IMG/VR virus record: IMGVR_UViG_3300032326_000117
Coordinates: 1 to 26,970 of that record
Source of the DNA: a virus
Strand: one strand, 5' to 3'
Length of the DNA: 26,970 nucleotides
Below, in pieces: positions 1-8,225 of the stretch; within the stretch, counting starts at the first letter, position 1, and every line of letters starts with the position of its first letter. Both the position numbers and the translations under genes were made by a program. Under the pieces are notes generated by a model that did not search any database, was not told where the DNA came from, and saw only the letters and a program-made list of their open reading frames with translations.

Positions 1-1
1 C

Positions 2-985
2 TACCCAATGGAGGTGGATGACATCTTCCTGAATGAGGATACCAACATCTTTGATATTGAATCAGCTAAGAGACAGAAAACCAAACTGTTACAACAAGAA
101 AGAACAGGAACTCCTGTTGTATTGTTCTCTGGAGAAAATGGTATTGAACATGAGTTTACGGACAAGCTTCCTATATCTAACTTTCCATTAAAGAACAGTG
201 ATACAAAAGATGCTCCTATAGTTATATATGAATTTCCTGTAGAAAACCCTCCTTATGGATTGTATGTAGCAGGAGTTGACCCTTATAGACAAGGTAAATC
301 TGCATATTCAAGCTCACTTGGTTCTGTGTTCATATATAAAAGGATGCATGAAATTAGTGGTGAAAAGTATCAAGATATGTTCGTAGCTTCGTATTGTGCT
401 AGACCTGATAAGAAAGAAATTTGGGAAGAACAAGCTAGACTTCTTATCAAGTATTATAATGCACGAACACTGTGTGAGAATGATGATATATCATTTATAG
501 AATATATGAAGGCTAAAGGGGATGCTCACTATTTAGAGAGACAACCTGAATGGCTTAAAGAAATTGTTCCAAACACAACAGTTAAAAGAGATTATGGAAT
601 TCATCGTTCAAGTGATAAAATAATTGAGTATCTTCACACCTGCTTAAAGAAGTATATGGAGTCTGTGATATTCAAAGAAACAAATGAGGCTGGTGATACT
701 ATAAGAGAAGTTCTAGGGGTGAGTAAGATATTTGATCCTGTATTGTTAGAAGAGATTATTCAATACAATGACTCAGGTAACTTTGACCGTATCATTGCTG
801 CAGAGTTAGCTATTGCACAAGCTCTTAAGATGGACCCTATTATGGGTAAGATTGGTGGAACTTCTGATGATAGGGTGAAAGCAATGTTTAGTAAGAAGCA
901 AGGAAACGTATTATTTACAGAATCAAGAGGAGGGATGTTTGGCACATCTCATAATAAATATAAAAGAAATAAATTGTTTACATAA
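2..985 (+). CDS. terL: Terminase large subunit, C-terminal part (5' truncated by window edge)
   Basis: The frame is open to the window edge, so the N-terminal ATPase domain lies outside; the ATG at base 8 is internal. What remains is the end of the ATPase linker (the 'YP-x4-D-x-F' stretch typical before the nuclease) and an RNase H-like nuclease. Numbered from the Met at base 8, acidic residues sit where the metal-binding triad is expected: Asp91 in GVDPYRQG, Glu157 in CEND, and Asp260 in NFDRIIAAE. In the family this enzyme pumps DNA into the prohead through the portal and cuts the concatemer. It ends in a TAATG overlap with the portal gene, a normal terminase-portal pairing. The assignment is by motif and context. 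Confidence 0.9.
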   Translation, partial: YPMEVDDIFLNEDTNIFDIESAKRQKTKLLQQERTGTPVVLFSGENGIEHEFTDKLPISNFPLKNSDTKDAPIVIYEFPVENPPYGLYVAGVDPYRQGKSAYSSSLGSVFIYKRMHEISGEKYQDMFVASYCARPDKKEIWEEQARLLIKYYNARTLCENDDISFIEYMKAKGDAHYLERQPEWLKEIVPNTTVKRDYGIHRSSDKIIEYLHTCLKKYMESVIFKETNEAGDTIREVLGVSKIFDPVLLEEIIQYNDSGNFDRIIAAELAIAQALKMDPIMGKIGGTSDDRVKAMFSKKQGNVLFTESRGGMFGTSHNKYKRNKLFT

Positions 986-3567
986 TGGCAATTATAAGAT
1001 ATACAAAAGACGCAACAATTAGGTATGCCTACTTAAACATCTTCCCAGATCAGTTTAAAACTGAGAAGGAAAAGATGGATGAGAGTTGGATAAAGAACAC
1101 CATGGACTACTTTGCAAACAAAGCTTATGCTGAGTATGTAAAGAACCGTGATACATTTGTTAAAAACTATGACTTAGTAAAAGGAATTTTGCGTCATGAG
1201 GATTTCTATCAAGAACCTGAGGTAAGAAGTTTTACAGATATGCTAACAGCAGATCTTGCTCTTCCTGCCTATGTAAAACATTATTCTATTTTAACCACTC
1301 CTATTAATGAATTGGTAGGTGAGATTTCTAAACGTCCAGATGCTTTTCAAGTAAAAGCTTTTGATGATGATAGTAAAGCAGAAGAGCTTGAATTTAAAAC
1401 AGGTATATTACAAGAATATGTAATTAATCAAGCTAAATCAAAATTACAAGAACAAGCTGCATTAAGGGGAGAAGAAATTCCTGATGAAGAGTTACAACAG
1501 ATGACAATAGATCAAGTGAAGGATCAATTAGATTCTTACACATCTATTGCTGAGAAATGGGCAAGTCACGTATTAACAGCTCAGAAAGCTGAGTTTGTTA
1601 TGAAGGAAAAGAGTGAAGATGCTTTTAGAGATTTATTAATTTCAGCTAGAGAATTTTACCACGTATACGAAGATAACTCAAAGGTAGGATTTAATGTAGA
1701 AGTATCTAACCCTAAAAATACATTCTTCTTAACTACACCAGATAGAAAATATATTTCAGATCCTACAGGACGTGCACAAGGAGCTTATGCTGCTGGTACA
1801 GTTATGGTGATGGAACTATCTGAGATTATTGAAACATTCCCTGATATCACTAAAGAAGAGATAGATCACTTACGTAGTTCATTACAAGACTACGGTTTGA
1901 TCAACGTACGTGAATCTAATTTGGGTAATCCTAATGCTATTCCAGGTATTGATTCAGTACAATATGATACATATGATCCATTAGTGTTACAAACAAGAAT
2001 GGTGATTGAGTCTGAAATGAAAGAAAACAATGATGGCTTACAAGACTTCTTAGGTCTTACGTCTAACGTTAGTTCATTTGGTTATAAGTATGTTGTTGTA
2101 CGTACATATTGGATTTCTAAAAAGAAGATTGGTAAGTTGATTTATTTAGATGAAATGGGCAATGAGCAATCTATGCTTGTTGATGAAAACTATAAATCAG
2201 GAACTATTCCTACAGAAGAATCTTTAGAATGGGGATGGATTAACCAATGGTACCAAGGTGTTAAAATTGGTCCAGATATCTATCACATTAAACCTTACAA
2301 GTTATTAAACTATTGTCCTATTATTGGATTAGTACATGAGGTGAAGAATACAGAAGCTAGAAGTCTAATAGACATGATGAAACCATTCCAGGTTCTTTAT
2401 AATGTTTGTATGAATCAGTTATACAAGCTATTAGAAAAAGAAGTGGGTAAGGTGTACTTAACATCTATTAGACATATTCCTATTCCTAAAGATGGAGATG
2501 CACAAGATGCTCTTGATGTATGGGAAATGGAAGCACGTAACCGTGGTGTGATGTTCATTGATGATAGCCCAGAGAACTTAAAGAGTCCAAGCTCATTTAA
2601 TCAATTTAGAGATATTGACCTTACACGTACGCAGGAGATTCAATCTCGTTACAATCTTGCAATGCAATTAAAGAATGAGTGCTGGGAATTGATAGGTATG
2701 TCTAGACAGCGTATGGGGTCTATTTCAGCCAGTGAATCAGCTACAGGTACCAACACTGCTATTCAACAATCTTATTCTCAAACTGAGCCTATATTCATTG
2801 CTCATGAGTATGTATTAGGTCAGCTATATCAAGCAATCATTGATGCTTCATTATATGTAGAATCTAAAAAGCCTGAATCAACTATTTCTTATATTACTAA
2901 TGAAGGAGAATCTGCTTTTGTACAAGTGAATGGTACAGATCTTAGATTTAGAGATTTAAAAGTGTATCTGACTAACAGACCAGAAGATCAAAAAATGTTT
3001 AATGAAATTAGAGGATTATCTCAAGCTGTTCTACAGAATGGTGGTTCATTACATGATATCATTGAACTTTACAGCACTAACTCTGTACGTCAAATGAAGA
3101 AGGTGTTTAAAACTCTTAAGGAAAGACAACAACAATTAGAAGATCAAAAAATGCAGCAACAACAGCAACAATTAGATCAACAGCAACAACAAGCTGACGC
3201 TCAAATACAAGCTGCTCAACAAGCTCAAGCTGAGAAATTAGCTCATGATGATTATCAAGCTGAATTAGATAGAATTAATAAAATTGAGATTGCTACAATA
3301 ATGGCTGAATCTAAAGGAGGATTACCAGACAATGATGTAAATGGAATTCCTGATGTATTAGAAATGAGTAAGTTAGAGTTTGAACAAACAAAAGCTGCTA
3401 GAGATTACCAAGCTAAACTTGCTGATATTCAAACTAAAAATAGACAGGACGCAGAAAAGATGGCAATAGAAAGAGAAAAATTACAAGTAGCTAGAGAAAA
3501 CCAAGCAAATGATTTAGCTGTTGCTAGAGAGAACGCTAAAGGTAGAGCTGCTAAAAAACCTAAGTAA
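985..3567 (+). CDS. Portal protein (860 aa)
   Basis: This is the large protein directly after the terminase, starting within the terminase stop (TAATG). Its length fits the long portals of crAss-like phages, larger than the roughly 500-700 residues of many other portals. The first ~650 residues are mixed alpha/beta with many aromatic and charged positions. Residues ~710-760 are Gln-rich and likely helical (crown/barrel-like coiled coil), followed by another long helical, Lys/Glu-rich tail. Between them, residues 782-793 form a D-x-D-x-N-G-x-x-D-x-x-E loop resembling an EF-hand or thrombospondin type-3 calcium site. In the family the portal is a dodecamer at one capsid vertex that serves as DNA channel, terminase dock and tail anchor. 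The identity rests on position, size and composition. Confidence 0.85.
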   Translation: MAIIRYTKDATIRYAYLNIFPDQFKTEKEKMDESWIKNTMDYFANKAYAEYVKNRDTFVKNYDLVKGILRHEDFYQEPEVRSFTDMLTADLALPAYVKHYSILTTPINELVGEISKRPDAFQVKAFDDDSKAEELEFKTGILQEYVINQAKSKLQEQAALRGEEIPDEELQQMTIDQVKDQLDSYTSIAEKWASHVLTAQKAEFVMKEKSEDAFRDLLISAREFYHVYEDNSKVGFNVEVSNPKNTFFLTTPDRKYISDPTGRAQGAYAAGTVMVMELSEIIETFPDITKEEIDHLRSSLQDYGLINVRESNLGNPNAIPGIDSVQYDTYDPLVLQTRMVIESEMKENNDGLQDFLGLTSNVSSFGYKYVVVRTYWISKKKIGKLIYLDEMGNEQSMLVDENYKSGTIPTEESLEWGWINQWYQGVKIGPDIYHIKPYKLLNYCPIIGLVHEVKNTEARSLIDMMKPFQVLYNVCMNQLYKLLEKEVGKVYLTSIRHIPIPKDGDAQDALDVWEMEARNRGVMFIDDSPENLKSPSSFNQFRDIDLTRTQEIQSRYNLAMQLKNECWELIGMSRQRMGSISASESATGTNTAIQQSYSQTEPIFIAHEYVLGQLYQAIIDASLYVESKKPESTISYITNEGESAFVQVNGTDLRFRDLKVYLTNRPEDQKMFNEIRGLSQAVLQNGGSLHDIIELYSTNSVRQMKKVFKTLKERQQQLEDQKMQQQQQQLDQQQQQADAQIQAAQQAQAEKLAHDDYQAELDRINKIEIATIMAESKGGLPDNDVNGIPDVLEMSKLEFEQTKAARDYQAKLADIQTKNRQDAEKMAIEREKLQVARENQANDLAVARENAKGRAAKKPK

Positions 3568-4097
3568 TGTTTGATAAATTAATTGAGATTATATCTAATT
3601 GGTGGTTACAACTGACCCCAATAATTATAATAAGAGATTATGAAAAGGCTGTATTACTAAGGTTTGGGAAATTTAAAAAAGTTCTTGAACCTGGAATACA
3701 TTTCAAAATCCCATTGTTTGATGAAGTGATTGATCAACATGTTGTAACCACAACGTTAAGTCTTGATGCCCAATCTTTGTATACAGCAGATAAACAAAAC
3801 ATTGTTGTAAAAGGATTGGTTAAATATAAGATAGCTGACGTTAAAATATTCTTATTAGAAGTTTGGGATGCCCAAGATGCTATATCAGATATGTCACAAG
3901 CCATCATTAAAAATGTCATTATGTCTATGACATTAGACGAGTGTACAGATTCTGAACTTGATAACACTCTTACTAAGAAAGTGAGGGTGGAAGCTAAGAA
4001 GTGGGGGGTTGAAGTTCAACAAGTTACACTCACTGACCTAGCTCCAATAAGAAGTATTAGACTTATAAATGACAACTTTATTAATAAATTAGATTAG
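3567..4097 (+). CDS. SPFH/band-7 (stomatin-like) protein, 176 aa
   Basis: The protein has a short hydrophobic N-terminal stretch (about residues 6-23, including WWLQLTPIIII) followed by an SPFH/band-7 domain. Visible hallmarks are 'AVLLRFGKF-x3-LEPGIHFKIP', the 'LSLDAQSLYTADKQNIVVKG' strand pair, and a 'WGVEVQQVTLTDLAP' end. It stops after the core domain and lacks the long coiled-coil tail of flotillins and HflK/HflC. Family members bind membranes and oligomerise into rings; HflKC surrounds the FtsH protease. The gene overlaps the portal stop as TAATG and is the last gene before a putative promoter, so it is co-expressed with packaging genes. Its role in the phage is not known to me; possibilities are membrane docking of proheads or modulation of a host SPFH/protease complex. 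It has the only TAG stop in the window, with an in-frame TAA five codons later. Confidence 0.85.
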   Translation: MFDKLIEIISNWWLQLTPIIIIRDYEKAVLLRFGKFKKVLEPGIHFKIPLFDEVIDQHVVTTTLSLDAQSLYTADKQNIVVKGLVKYKIADVKIFLLEVWDAQDAISDMSQAIIKNVIMSMTLDECTDSELDNTLTKKVRVEAKKWGVEVQQVTLTDLAPIRSIRLINDNFINKLD

Positions 4098-4217
4098 AGT
4101 AAAAAATATTAATGCTATATTATCTTAAATAATGATCTATATAGAGCTTCATCTCTTTGATATTAATTTACTATAGTATACTTTTACATTACAAAACCAA
4201 TTAAAACTCAACTACAT
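4098..4217 (+). other. Non-coding gap between SPFH and scaffold genes
   Basis: This 120-base, very AT-rich stretch has no credible reading frame. It contains the putative promoter at 4156-4186 and ends in a leader (ACCAA...CAACTACATATGG) that is nearly repeated before the 7257 gene. No rho-independent terminator was found after the SPFH stop. Confidence 0.6.
4156..4186 (+). promoter_or_regulatory. Putative Bacteroidota-type promoter for the capsid unit
   Basis: TTTG at 4156-4159 and TACTTTTA at 4179-4186 are separated by 19 bases. This matches the TTTG-N19-21-TAnnTTTG form known for Bacteroides/Flavobacterium primary sigma, with the last G replaced by A. Transcription would start about 4190-4200, just upstream of the scaffold gene. 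The same variant (final A) appears in the 16956 candidate. The region is AT-rich, so chance matches are possible. Confidence 0.45.
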
Positions 4218-5498
4218 ATGGCTGAAAATCTAGATAATCCAGGTTTTGGGAACTTTAGTATCCAAGATACAATGGAAATGGGAATGGGCAACGCTGAATT
4301 GTTAAGCGATTTAATGGGCCCTGATAGTGCTACATCTAGTCCTGATGACATTCAGGATATTGATAAGACTCCCCCTCCTGCTCCTGAGAAAAAAACTACT
4401 TCTGCAAATTCTGGTAAAAAACCTGATGCAGACAATTCTAGTGATGACACTTCTGATAAAAAACCTGATGAAAAGAAATCTTTAACAGACTTCTTATTAG
4501 GTGGAGAAGATGAAGATGGTGATGATGATTCAGAAGACACTGATAATCAACCAGTTACAAAAACTAGTAAACAAGATAGTAAAGAAGATGATGATGATGA
4601 TGAGGGAGATGATGCTCCTGAGTCAACATTTTCATCTTTATCTAAAGACCTTTTCAAATTGGGTGTATTCACTCAAGAAGATGACGAAGAAGAAACAATT
4701 ACAACTCCAGAACAATTCTTAGAAAAGTTTAATGCTGAGAAAAAGAAAGGAGCAATTGAAGTGGTTGATAACTTCTTAGGTCAATTTGGAGAAGATTATC
4801 GTAATGCATTTGATGCCATATTTGTAAAAGGAGTTGATCCTAAAGATTACTTTGGTGCATATAACCAAATTCAGTCATTTGCTGAAATGGATCTTGCACA
4901 AGAAACAAATCAAGTTTCTGTAATTAGACAAGCATTAGAAGATCAAGGATTTGATCCTGAAGATATTATATCTGAAGTTGAAAGACTTAAGAACTACGGA
5001 GATCTTGAAACTGTTGCTACAAAGCATCATAAGGTCTTAGTAAAAAAAGAAGCTGCAAAGCTTCAACAAATGGAACAAGAGAAAGAAGTACAATTACAAC
5101 AACAAGCTCAATATAAACAACAATATGCTGCAAATGTAAACCAAGTTTTACAAGATAAGCTAAAAGCAAAAGAGTTTGATGGTATTCCTCTTAATCCAAA
5201 ACTGGCTGGTGAACTACAAGATTTCTTAGTAACAGATAAGTATAAGACAAGTTCTGGTGAAACATTAACAGACTTTGATCGTACTATTCTAGAACTTAAA
5301 CGTCCTGAGAATCATGAAAGAAAAGTAAAAGTTGCTCTTTTGCTTAAGATCTTAGAAAAAGATCCTACACTTTCTACGATTCAAAAGAATGGTGTCACCA
5401 AAAAGTCAAATGAATTGTTTGGTGAGGTAGCCAGACAGGTTAGTAAAAGTGCTGTGAAATCTAAACAACCAGTCAAAGCTAACTCATGGTTTCAATAA
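4218..5498 (+). CDS. Acidic scaffold-like protein preceding the capsid gene (426 aa)
   Basis: This gene lies immediately upstream of the major capsid gene, where scaffolds are usually encoded. Residues ~40-140 are low-complexity and strongly acidic (runs of Asp/Glu with Lys, Ser and Pro), likely disordered. Residues ~150-260 look globular and helical, ~265-310 form a Gln-rich likely coiled coil, and the C-terminus is basic, ending in SWFQ. Acidic, helical, disordered composition with a basic end is typical of internal scaffolding proteins, whose C-terminus binds the capsid shell during prohead assembly. No protease motif was recognised. Function is inferred from position and composition only; a minor head protein remains possible. 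Confidence 0.6.
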   Translation: MAENLDNPGFGNFSIQDTMEMGMGNAELLSDLMGPDSATSSPDDIQDIDKTPPPAPEKKTTSANSGKKPDADNSSDDTSDKKPDEKKSLTDFLLGGEDEDGDDDSEDTDNQPVTKTSKQDSKEDDDDDEGDDAPESTFSSLSKDLFKLGVFTQEDDEEETITTPEQFLEKFNAEKKKGAIEVVDNFLGQFGEDYRNAFDAIFVKGVDPKDYFGAYNQIQSFAEMDLAQETNQVSVIRQALEDQGFDPEDIISEVERLKNYGDLETVATKHHKVLVKKEAAKLQQMEQEKEVQLQQQAQYKQQYAANVNQVLQDKLKAKEFDGIPLNPKLAGELQDFLVTDKYKTSSGETLTDFDRTILELKRPENHERKVKVALLLKILEKDPTLSTIQKNGVTKKSNELFGEVARQVSKSAVKSKQPVKANSWFQ

Positions 5499-5515
5499 AC
5501 AATTTCAATAAACAT
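5490..5515 (+). repeat. 13-base tandem duplication across the scaffold stop codon
   Basis: TTTCAATAAACAA (5490-5502) is followed directly by TTTCAATAAACAT (5503-5515), 12 of 13 bases identical. The first copy encodes the last residues Phe-Gln and the stop, so the second is a relic copy of the gene end in the 36-base gap before the capsid gene. It looks like replication slippage. Confidence 0.7.
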
Positions 5516-5534
5516 TAATTAAAAAAATAAAAAA

Positions 5535-7088
5535 ATGGCAATTCAAACAATTCCAGGTTTAACTGGTTTTACTTACGCAAGAGTAGCTTCTATGGACAAG
5601 CGTGCTGTAGGTAAATTAACAGATGCTAACCACTTGGAAAGCTTTCACTCTACAGAGCCAGCAGATTATGATAAGAAAATCATAAGCTTGTATACTCAAA
5701 GCTCTCTTTACAGTAATGACTTCTTGGACATGATTAACAAGAGCACTCCTTACTATATTGACAACAACAGTGATGCTTGGAAGTGGCAGGTACAAGTTCC
5801 TTACAAGTTTCCAAAAATCATTGACATTCCAACAAGTACTTTAGAGCTGAGCAAGCCAGGTATTGATGGTCAAGAGTTCCAATTAGTAATTGATACTAAT
5901 GAGTTCTCTAAGAATGCAATTGTATCTGTAGGTACTCGTCAGTATGGTCCTCGTTTCTATGTAATCAAAGATCCAGTAAACTGGAACATGGGTTACTTAT
6001 ACACTTTCACTTTAGTTACAGACAATCCAACTGTAGATTTCGTTAGTCCTAACTTCTTAAGAGTTGGTATTGAATTGGAATTAGTTGATGCTGCAATTGG
6101 TGAATTTGACCAAGACTTATTAGGTCTTCCTCGTTTAGGTGAGCAAATCACTATGTTTGAATCTTTAGGTTCTGCATATGGTTATGAGCACAAAATCACT
6201 GAGTGGGCTGATGACAAAATGATGCGTGATGCTTCTGGTAAGCCTCTTGATATCTTAGTATATGCTCCACAAAGACGTAACCAATTACCTTTAACTCGTA
6301 ACGATGTTAAATGGGAACCATTTATTGAGTTCTGGATGCGTAAGTCTATGTTAGAATTGAAAGTTAAGCGTATGATCTGGGCTAAGCCTGGTACCGTGAA
6401 GACTAATGGTTCTAAGCAAGAATTAAAGCGTACATCTGCTGGTGTTTACCACAGAATGCGTAACAACGGTAACTTAGTACAATACAACCGCGGTGAGTTC
6501 ACTGCAAACTTGATTCGTTCAGTGTTTGGTGACTTGTTCTACAGACGTGTTGATGTTAAGGATCGTAGAGTTAAAATGTACACTAACGAAGCTGGTTTTG
6601 ACGTGTTCCAACAAGCTTTAAAGAATGATGCATTGAATTCAGGTTTAACTTTCATGGCTGATTCTGGTAACAGATATTTACAAGGAGAAGGTCAACACAT
6701 TACTTACAACTTTGCATTTGATGCAATGGTTACACGTGAGACTGGTCGTGTTGAATTGATCCACTTGAAAGAATTAGATCTTCCTCAAACAAACTTAGAA
6801 TTTGGTCAGAATAAGAAGTCAACTCCAGTATTTATGGTGTTTGATGTATCTCCAATGTCTGATGGTTCTATGATCAACAACATTCGTGAAGTACGTATGA
6901 AGGGTGCTCCTTCTATGACTTGGGGTTATATTGATGGTACTCGTCACCACTTAGGCTTTGCTAAGTCTCAAGGTATGAGTTCTGCAAATAAATTCCCAGG
7001 ATACGAAATCTGGATGAAAGATCGTTGTGATGTATTCATTGAAGATTTATCTAGAACAGTATTGATTGAAGAAATTCCTCAATTCTAA
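5535..7088 (+). CDS. Major capsid protein (517 aa), HK97-fold expected
   Basis: Length (517 residues) and position (after portal and scaffold) fit the major capsid protein of crAss-like phages, which is about 490-520 residues with an HK97 fold. The C-terminal half has stretches I associate with these capsid proteins: KMYTNEAGFDVFQQALK, the HLKELDLPQTNLEFGQNKKS region, FDVSPMSDG, SMTWGYIDGT and CDVFIEDLSRTVLIEEIPQ. The start is preceded by a poly-A leader (AAAAAAATAAAAAAATGGC), a strong initiation context in Bacteroidota. Codon use differs from most neighbours (Arg often CGT, Asn often AAC, Gly often GGT), as expected for a very highly expressed protein. It would form the icosahedral shell. 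No obvious N-terminal propeptide is visible. Confidence 0.88.
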   Translation: MAIQTIPGLTGFTYARVASMDKRAVGKLTDANHLESFHSTEPADYDKKIISLYTQSSLYSNDFLDMINKSTPYYIDNNSDAWKWQVQVPYKFPKIIDIPTSTLELSKPGIDGQEFQLVIDTNEFSKNAIVSVGTRQYGPRFYVIKDPVNWNMGYLYTFTLVTDNPTVDFVSPNFLRVGIELELVDAAIGEFDQDLLGLPRLGEQITMFESLGSAYGYEHKITEWADDKMMRDASGKPLDILVYAPQRRNQLPLTRNDVKWEPFIEFWMRKSMLELKVKRMIWAKPGTVKTNGSKQELKRTSAGVYHRMRNNGNLVQYNRGEFTANLIRSVFGDLFYRRVDVKDRRVKMYTNEAGFDVFQQALKNDALNSGLTFMADSGNRYLQGEGQHITYNFAFDAMVTRETGRVELIHLKELDLPQTNLEFGQNKKSTPVFMVFDVSPMSDGSMINNIREVRMKGAPSMTWGYIDGTRHHLGFAKSQGMSSANKFPGYEIWMKDRCDVFIEDLSRTVLIEEIPQF

Positions 7089-7096
7089 TAAAAGAG

Positions 7097-7116
7097 TTAA
7101 GGGTTAAAATCCTTAA
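7097..7116 (+). promoter_or_regulatory. Small AT-rich hairpin after the capsid stop codon
   Basis: TTAAGG (7097-7102) pairs perfectly with CCTTAA (7111-7116) around an 8-base loop. It begins 8 bases after the capsid stop codon. The stem is weak and has no T-tract; it may cap the mRNA 3' side together with the next two structures. Confidence 0.45.
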
Positions 7117-7126
7117 AACTACACAG

Positions 7127-7166
7127 AGAAGATGTTCCCCCCTCCCTCAACGAGGGGGAATCTTCT
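7127..7166 (+). promoter_or_regulatory. Strong GC-rich hairpin after the capsid gene
   Basis: AGAAGA (7127-7132) pairs with TCTTCT (7161-7166), and TTCCCCC (7135-7141) with GGGGGAA (7154-7160), with a 2-base bulge (TG). An alternative inner pairing is CCCTC (7144-7148) with GAGGG (7152-7156) around loop AAC. The 3' flank is TACACAG, not a T-run, so a role in mRNA stability or processing, or in partial termination, is more likely than standard intrinsic termination. Confidence 0.65.
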
Positions 7167-7170
7167 TACA

Positions 7171-7228
7171 CAGATGGATGGGTTTGGGCTCCATGCCCCA
7201 CCGCATTCCCTTCAATGGGAACCATCTG
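7171..7228 (+). ncRNA. tRNA-like three-way-junction RNA structure
   Basis: A closing 7-bp stem CAGATGG (7171-7177)/CCATCTG (7222-7228) encloses two hairpins: GGGC (7186-7189)/GCCC (7195-7198), and TTCCC (7206-7210)/GGGAA (7217-7221) around TTCAAT. The 7-bp closing helix stacked directly on a 5-bp hairpin with a TTCAAT loop resembles a tRNA acceptor plus T arm (normal T loop TTCRANY, one base longer). The middle hairpin can be redrawn with loop CTCCATG, anticodon CCA, but only three pairs support it. There is no D arm and position 37 would be a pyrimidine, so this is not a normal tRNA. It may be a tRNA mimic, a processing signal or a structured leader for the next gene. Confidence 0.45.
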
Positions 7229-7247
7229 CAAATAAACCAATAAAAAA

Positions 7248-7260
7248 CAACTACATATGG
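7248..7260 (+). promoter_or_regulatory. Shared translation-initiation leader (copy of the one at 4209-4221)
   Basis: CAACTACATATGG here is identical to 4209-4221 at the scaffold start, and both are preceded by ACCAAT and an A-rich run at nearly the same distance (ACCAA at 7236-7240 and 4196-4200). A looser version (ACCAA at 17000-17004, then TAAAACCTATATG) precedes the 17018 gene. No Shine-Dalgarno site is present. Confidence 0.55.
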
Positions 7261-8225
7261 GTAAGATAGGAAAAATCTCTACGTTAAAAAAAGAGTATAA
7301 CAATTCTCAGTTACAAACGATGCAGGCTGGTCTTGCACAGAAAGGCTTAACAAGAATTCCTGGTACAGGTGTTTTCAAGTATCCTTATAAAGAACTTGAT
7401 GGACAGTACAGAACAGGTCTTGATCCAAATGCTGCTTACATTAGACGCATTAGTGATAATCTTGAAAGAGAGTTAGAAGTTGAAAGAGTTACAGCATTGA
7501 AAGCTAAACTTGAAGCTGCTATGGGTGATATTGACTTAGGTCCTCGTTCTAAATTTTGGAACTATGGATTGTCTACATCTACAGATGATGTGCTACATGT
7601 ACAAGCTGTTAAGTTAATGGATGGTGATAACTTCTTTGATTTTAGTAATCCATCTCAAGAGTTAGCTTTTGCATGGTTAAGAGTTCATCCAACAATTGCT
7701 TCTAGCTATCAAGCATGGGAGCGTGGTGAATATGCAGCAGATATACAATTTTATGTTGCTGATGATGAGATTGAAAACCAAGTGATTTTCAAGAAAAAAC
7801 AATTGATCAACAAGGCTATTGTTAAGTTTGATGCAATGACTCCTGAAAAGAAACGTAAGGTAGCAAGATTATTAGGTTTACCAGTTAGTGAAGATTCTAA
7901 AGAAGAGTCTGTATATAACCAAGTAGACAACCTATTAAAACAAACTGAATTCAAAAATGGTAAACACGCTGGTTTAAATCCTGTAGAAGTGTTTAACAGA
8001 TTTGCAGACATGAGTGAAAACTTACTCCATATTAAAGATTTAGTAAAACAAGCAGTTGCACATTCTATTTATAGAATAAAAGCAAATGACAAAGTATATG
8101 AAGGTGAACATGCTATTGCAAAAGATGAAGATGATTTAATCAGATTCTTAGCAGATGAAGATAATCAAGATGCATTGATCACTTTGGAACAAAAATTGAA
8201 ACTTAAAAAACTAGCCTCTGTATGA
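7257..8225 (+). CDS. Conserved post-capsid virion protein (322 aa), crAss gp75-type
   Basis: This gene follows the capsid gene and overlaps the next gene by ATGA. The N-terminal ~90 residues contain YKELDGQYRTGLDPNAAYI and a charged helix. The centre has an aromatic-rich part (LMDGDNFFDFSNPSQELAFAWLRVHP). The C-terminal ~150 residues are helical, including 'FKKKQLINKAIVKFDAMTPEKKRKVARLLGLPVS', an arrangement I associate with the conserved protein encoded after the capsid gene in crAss-like phages (the gp75 family). The function of that family is unclear to me; a head-assembly, head-completion or portal-associated role is likely from position. No catalytic motif is visible. The start uses the shared CAACTACATATGG leader. 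Confidence 0.6.
   Translation: MGKIGKISTLKKEYNNSQLQTMQAGLAQKGLTRIPGTGVFKYPYKELDGQYRTGLDPNAAYIRRISDNLERELEVERVTALKAKLEAAMGDIDLGPRSKFWNYGLSTSTDDVLHVQAVKLMDGDNFFDFSNPSQELAFAWLRVHPTIASSYQAWERGEYAADIQFYVADDEIENQVIFKKKQLINKAIVKFDAMTPEKKRKVARLLGLPVSEDSKEESVYNQVDNLLKQTEFKNGKHAGLNPVEVFNRFADMSENLLHIKDLVKQAVAHSIYRIKANDKVYEGEHAIAKDEDDLIRFLADEDNQDALITLEQKLKLKKLASV

Larger units (their letters stand above)
7089..7256 (+). other. Structured non-coding gap after the capsid gene
   Basis: This 168-base stretch lacks a credible gene but holds three consecutive RNA structures (7097-7116, 7127-7166, 7171-7228), annotated separately, then an A-rich leader. None of the stems is followed by a T-tract, so simple rho-independent termination is unlikely. 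GC content inside the stems is well above that of the surroundings. Confidence 0.7.

Noticed and set aside
4095-4112. TAG recoding (as in some crAss-like phages)
   Set aside because: Only one gene ends in TAG, with an in-frame TAA five codons on, and all genes read through normally without internal stops. Stop use here fits the standard code, though a rare-TAG genome remains compatible with recoding elsewhere.
4501-4722. Met/Lys-rich 73-codon + frame inside the scaffold gene
   Set aside because: It is an out-of-frame reading of the Asp/Glu-rich repeat region with no protein-like composition.
7171-7228. A functional tRNA-Trp (anticodon CCA)
   Set aside because: Only 58 bases, no D arm, a three-pair anticodon stem, a pyrimidine after the anticodon and a six-base T loop. 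Kept only as a tRNA-like structure.
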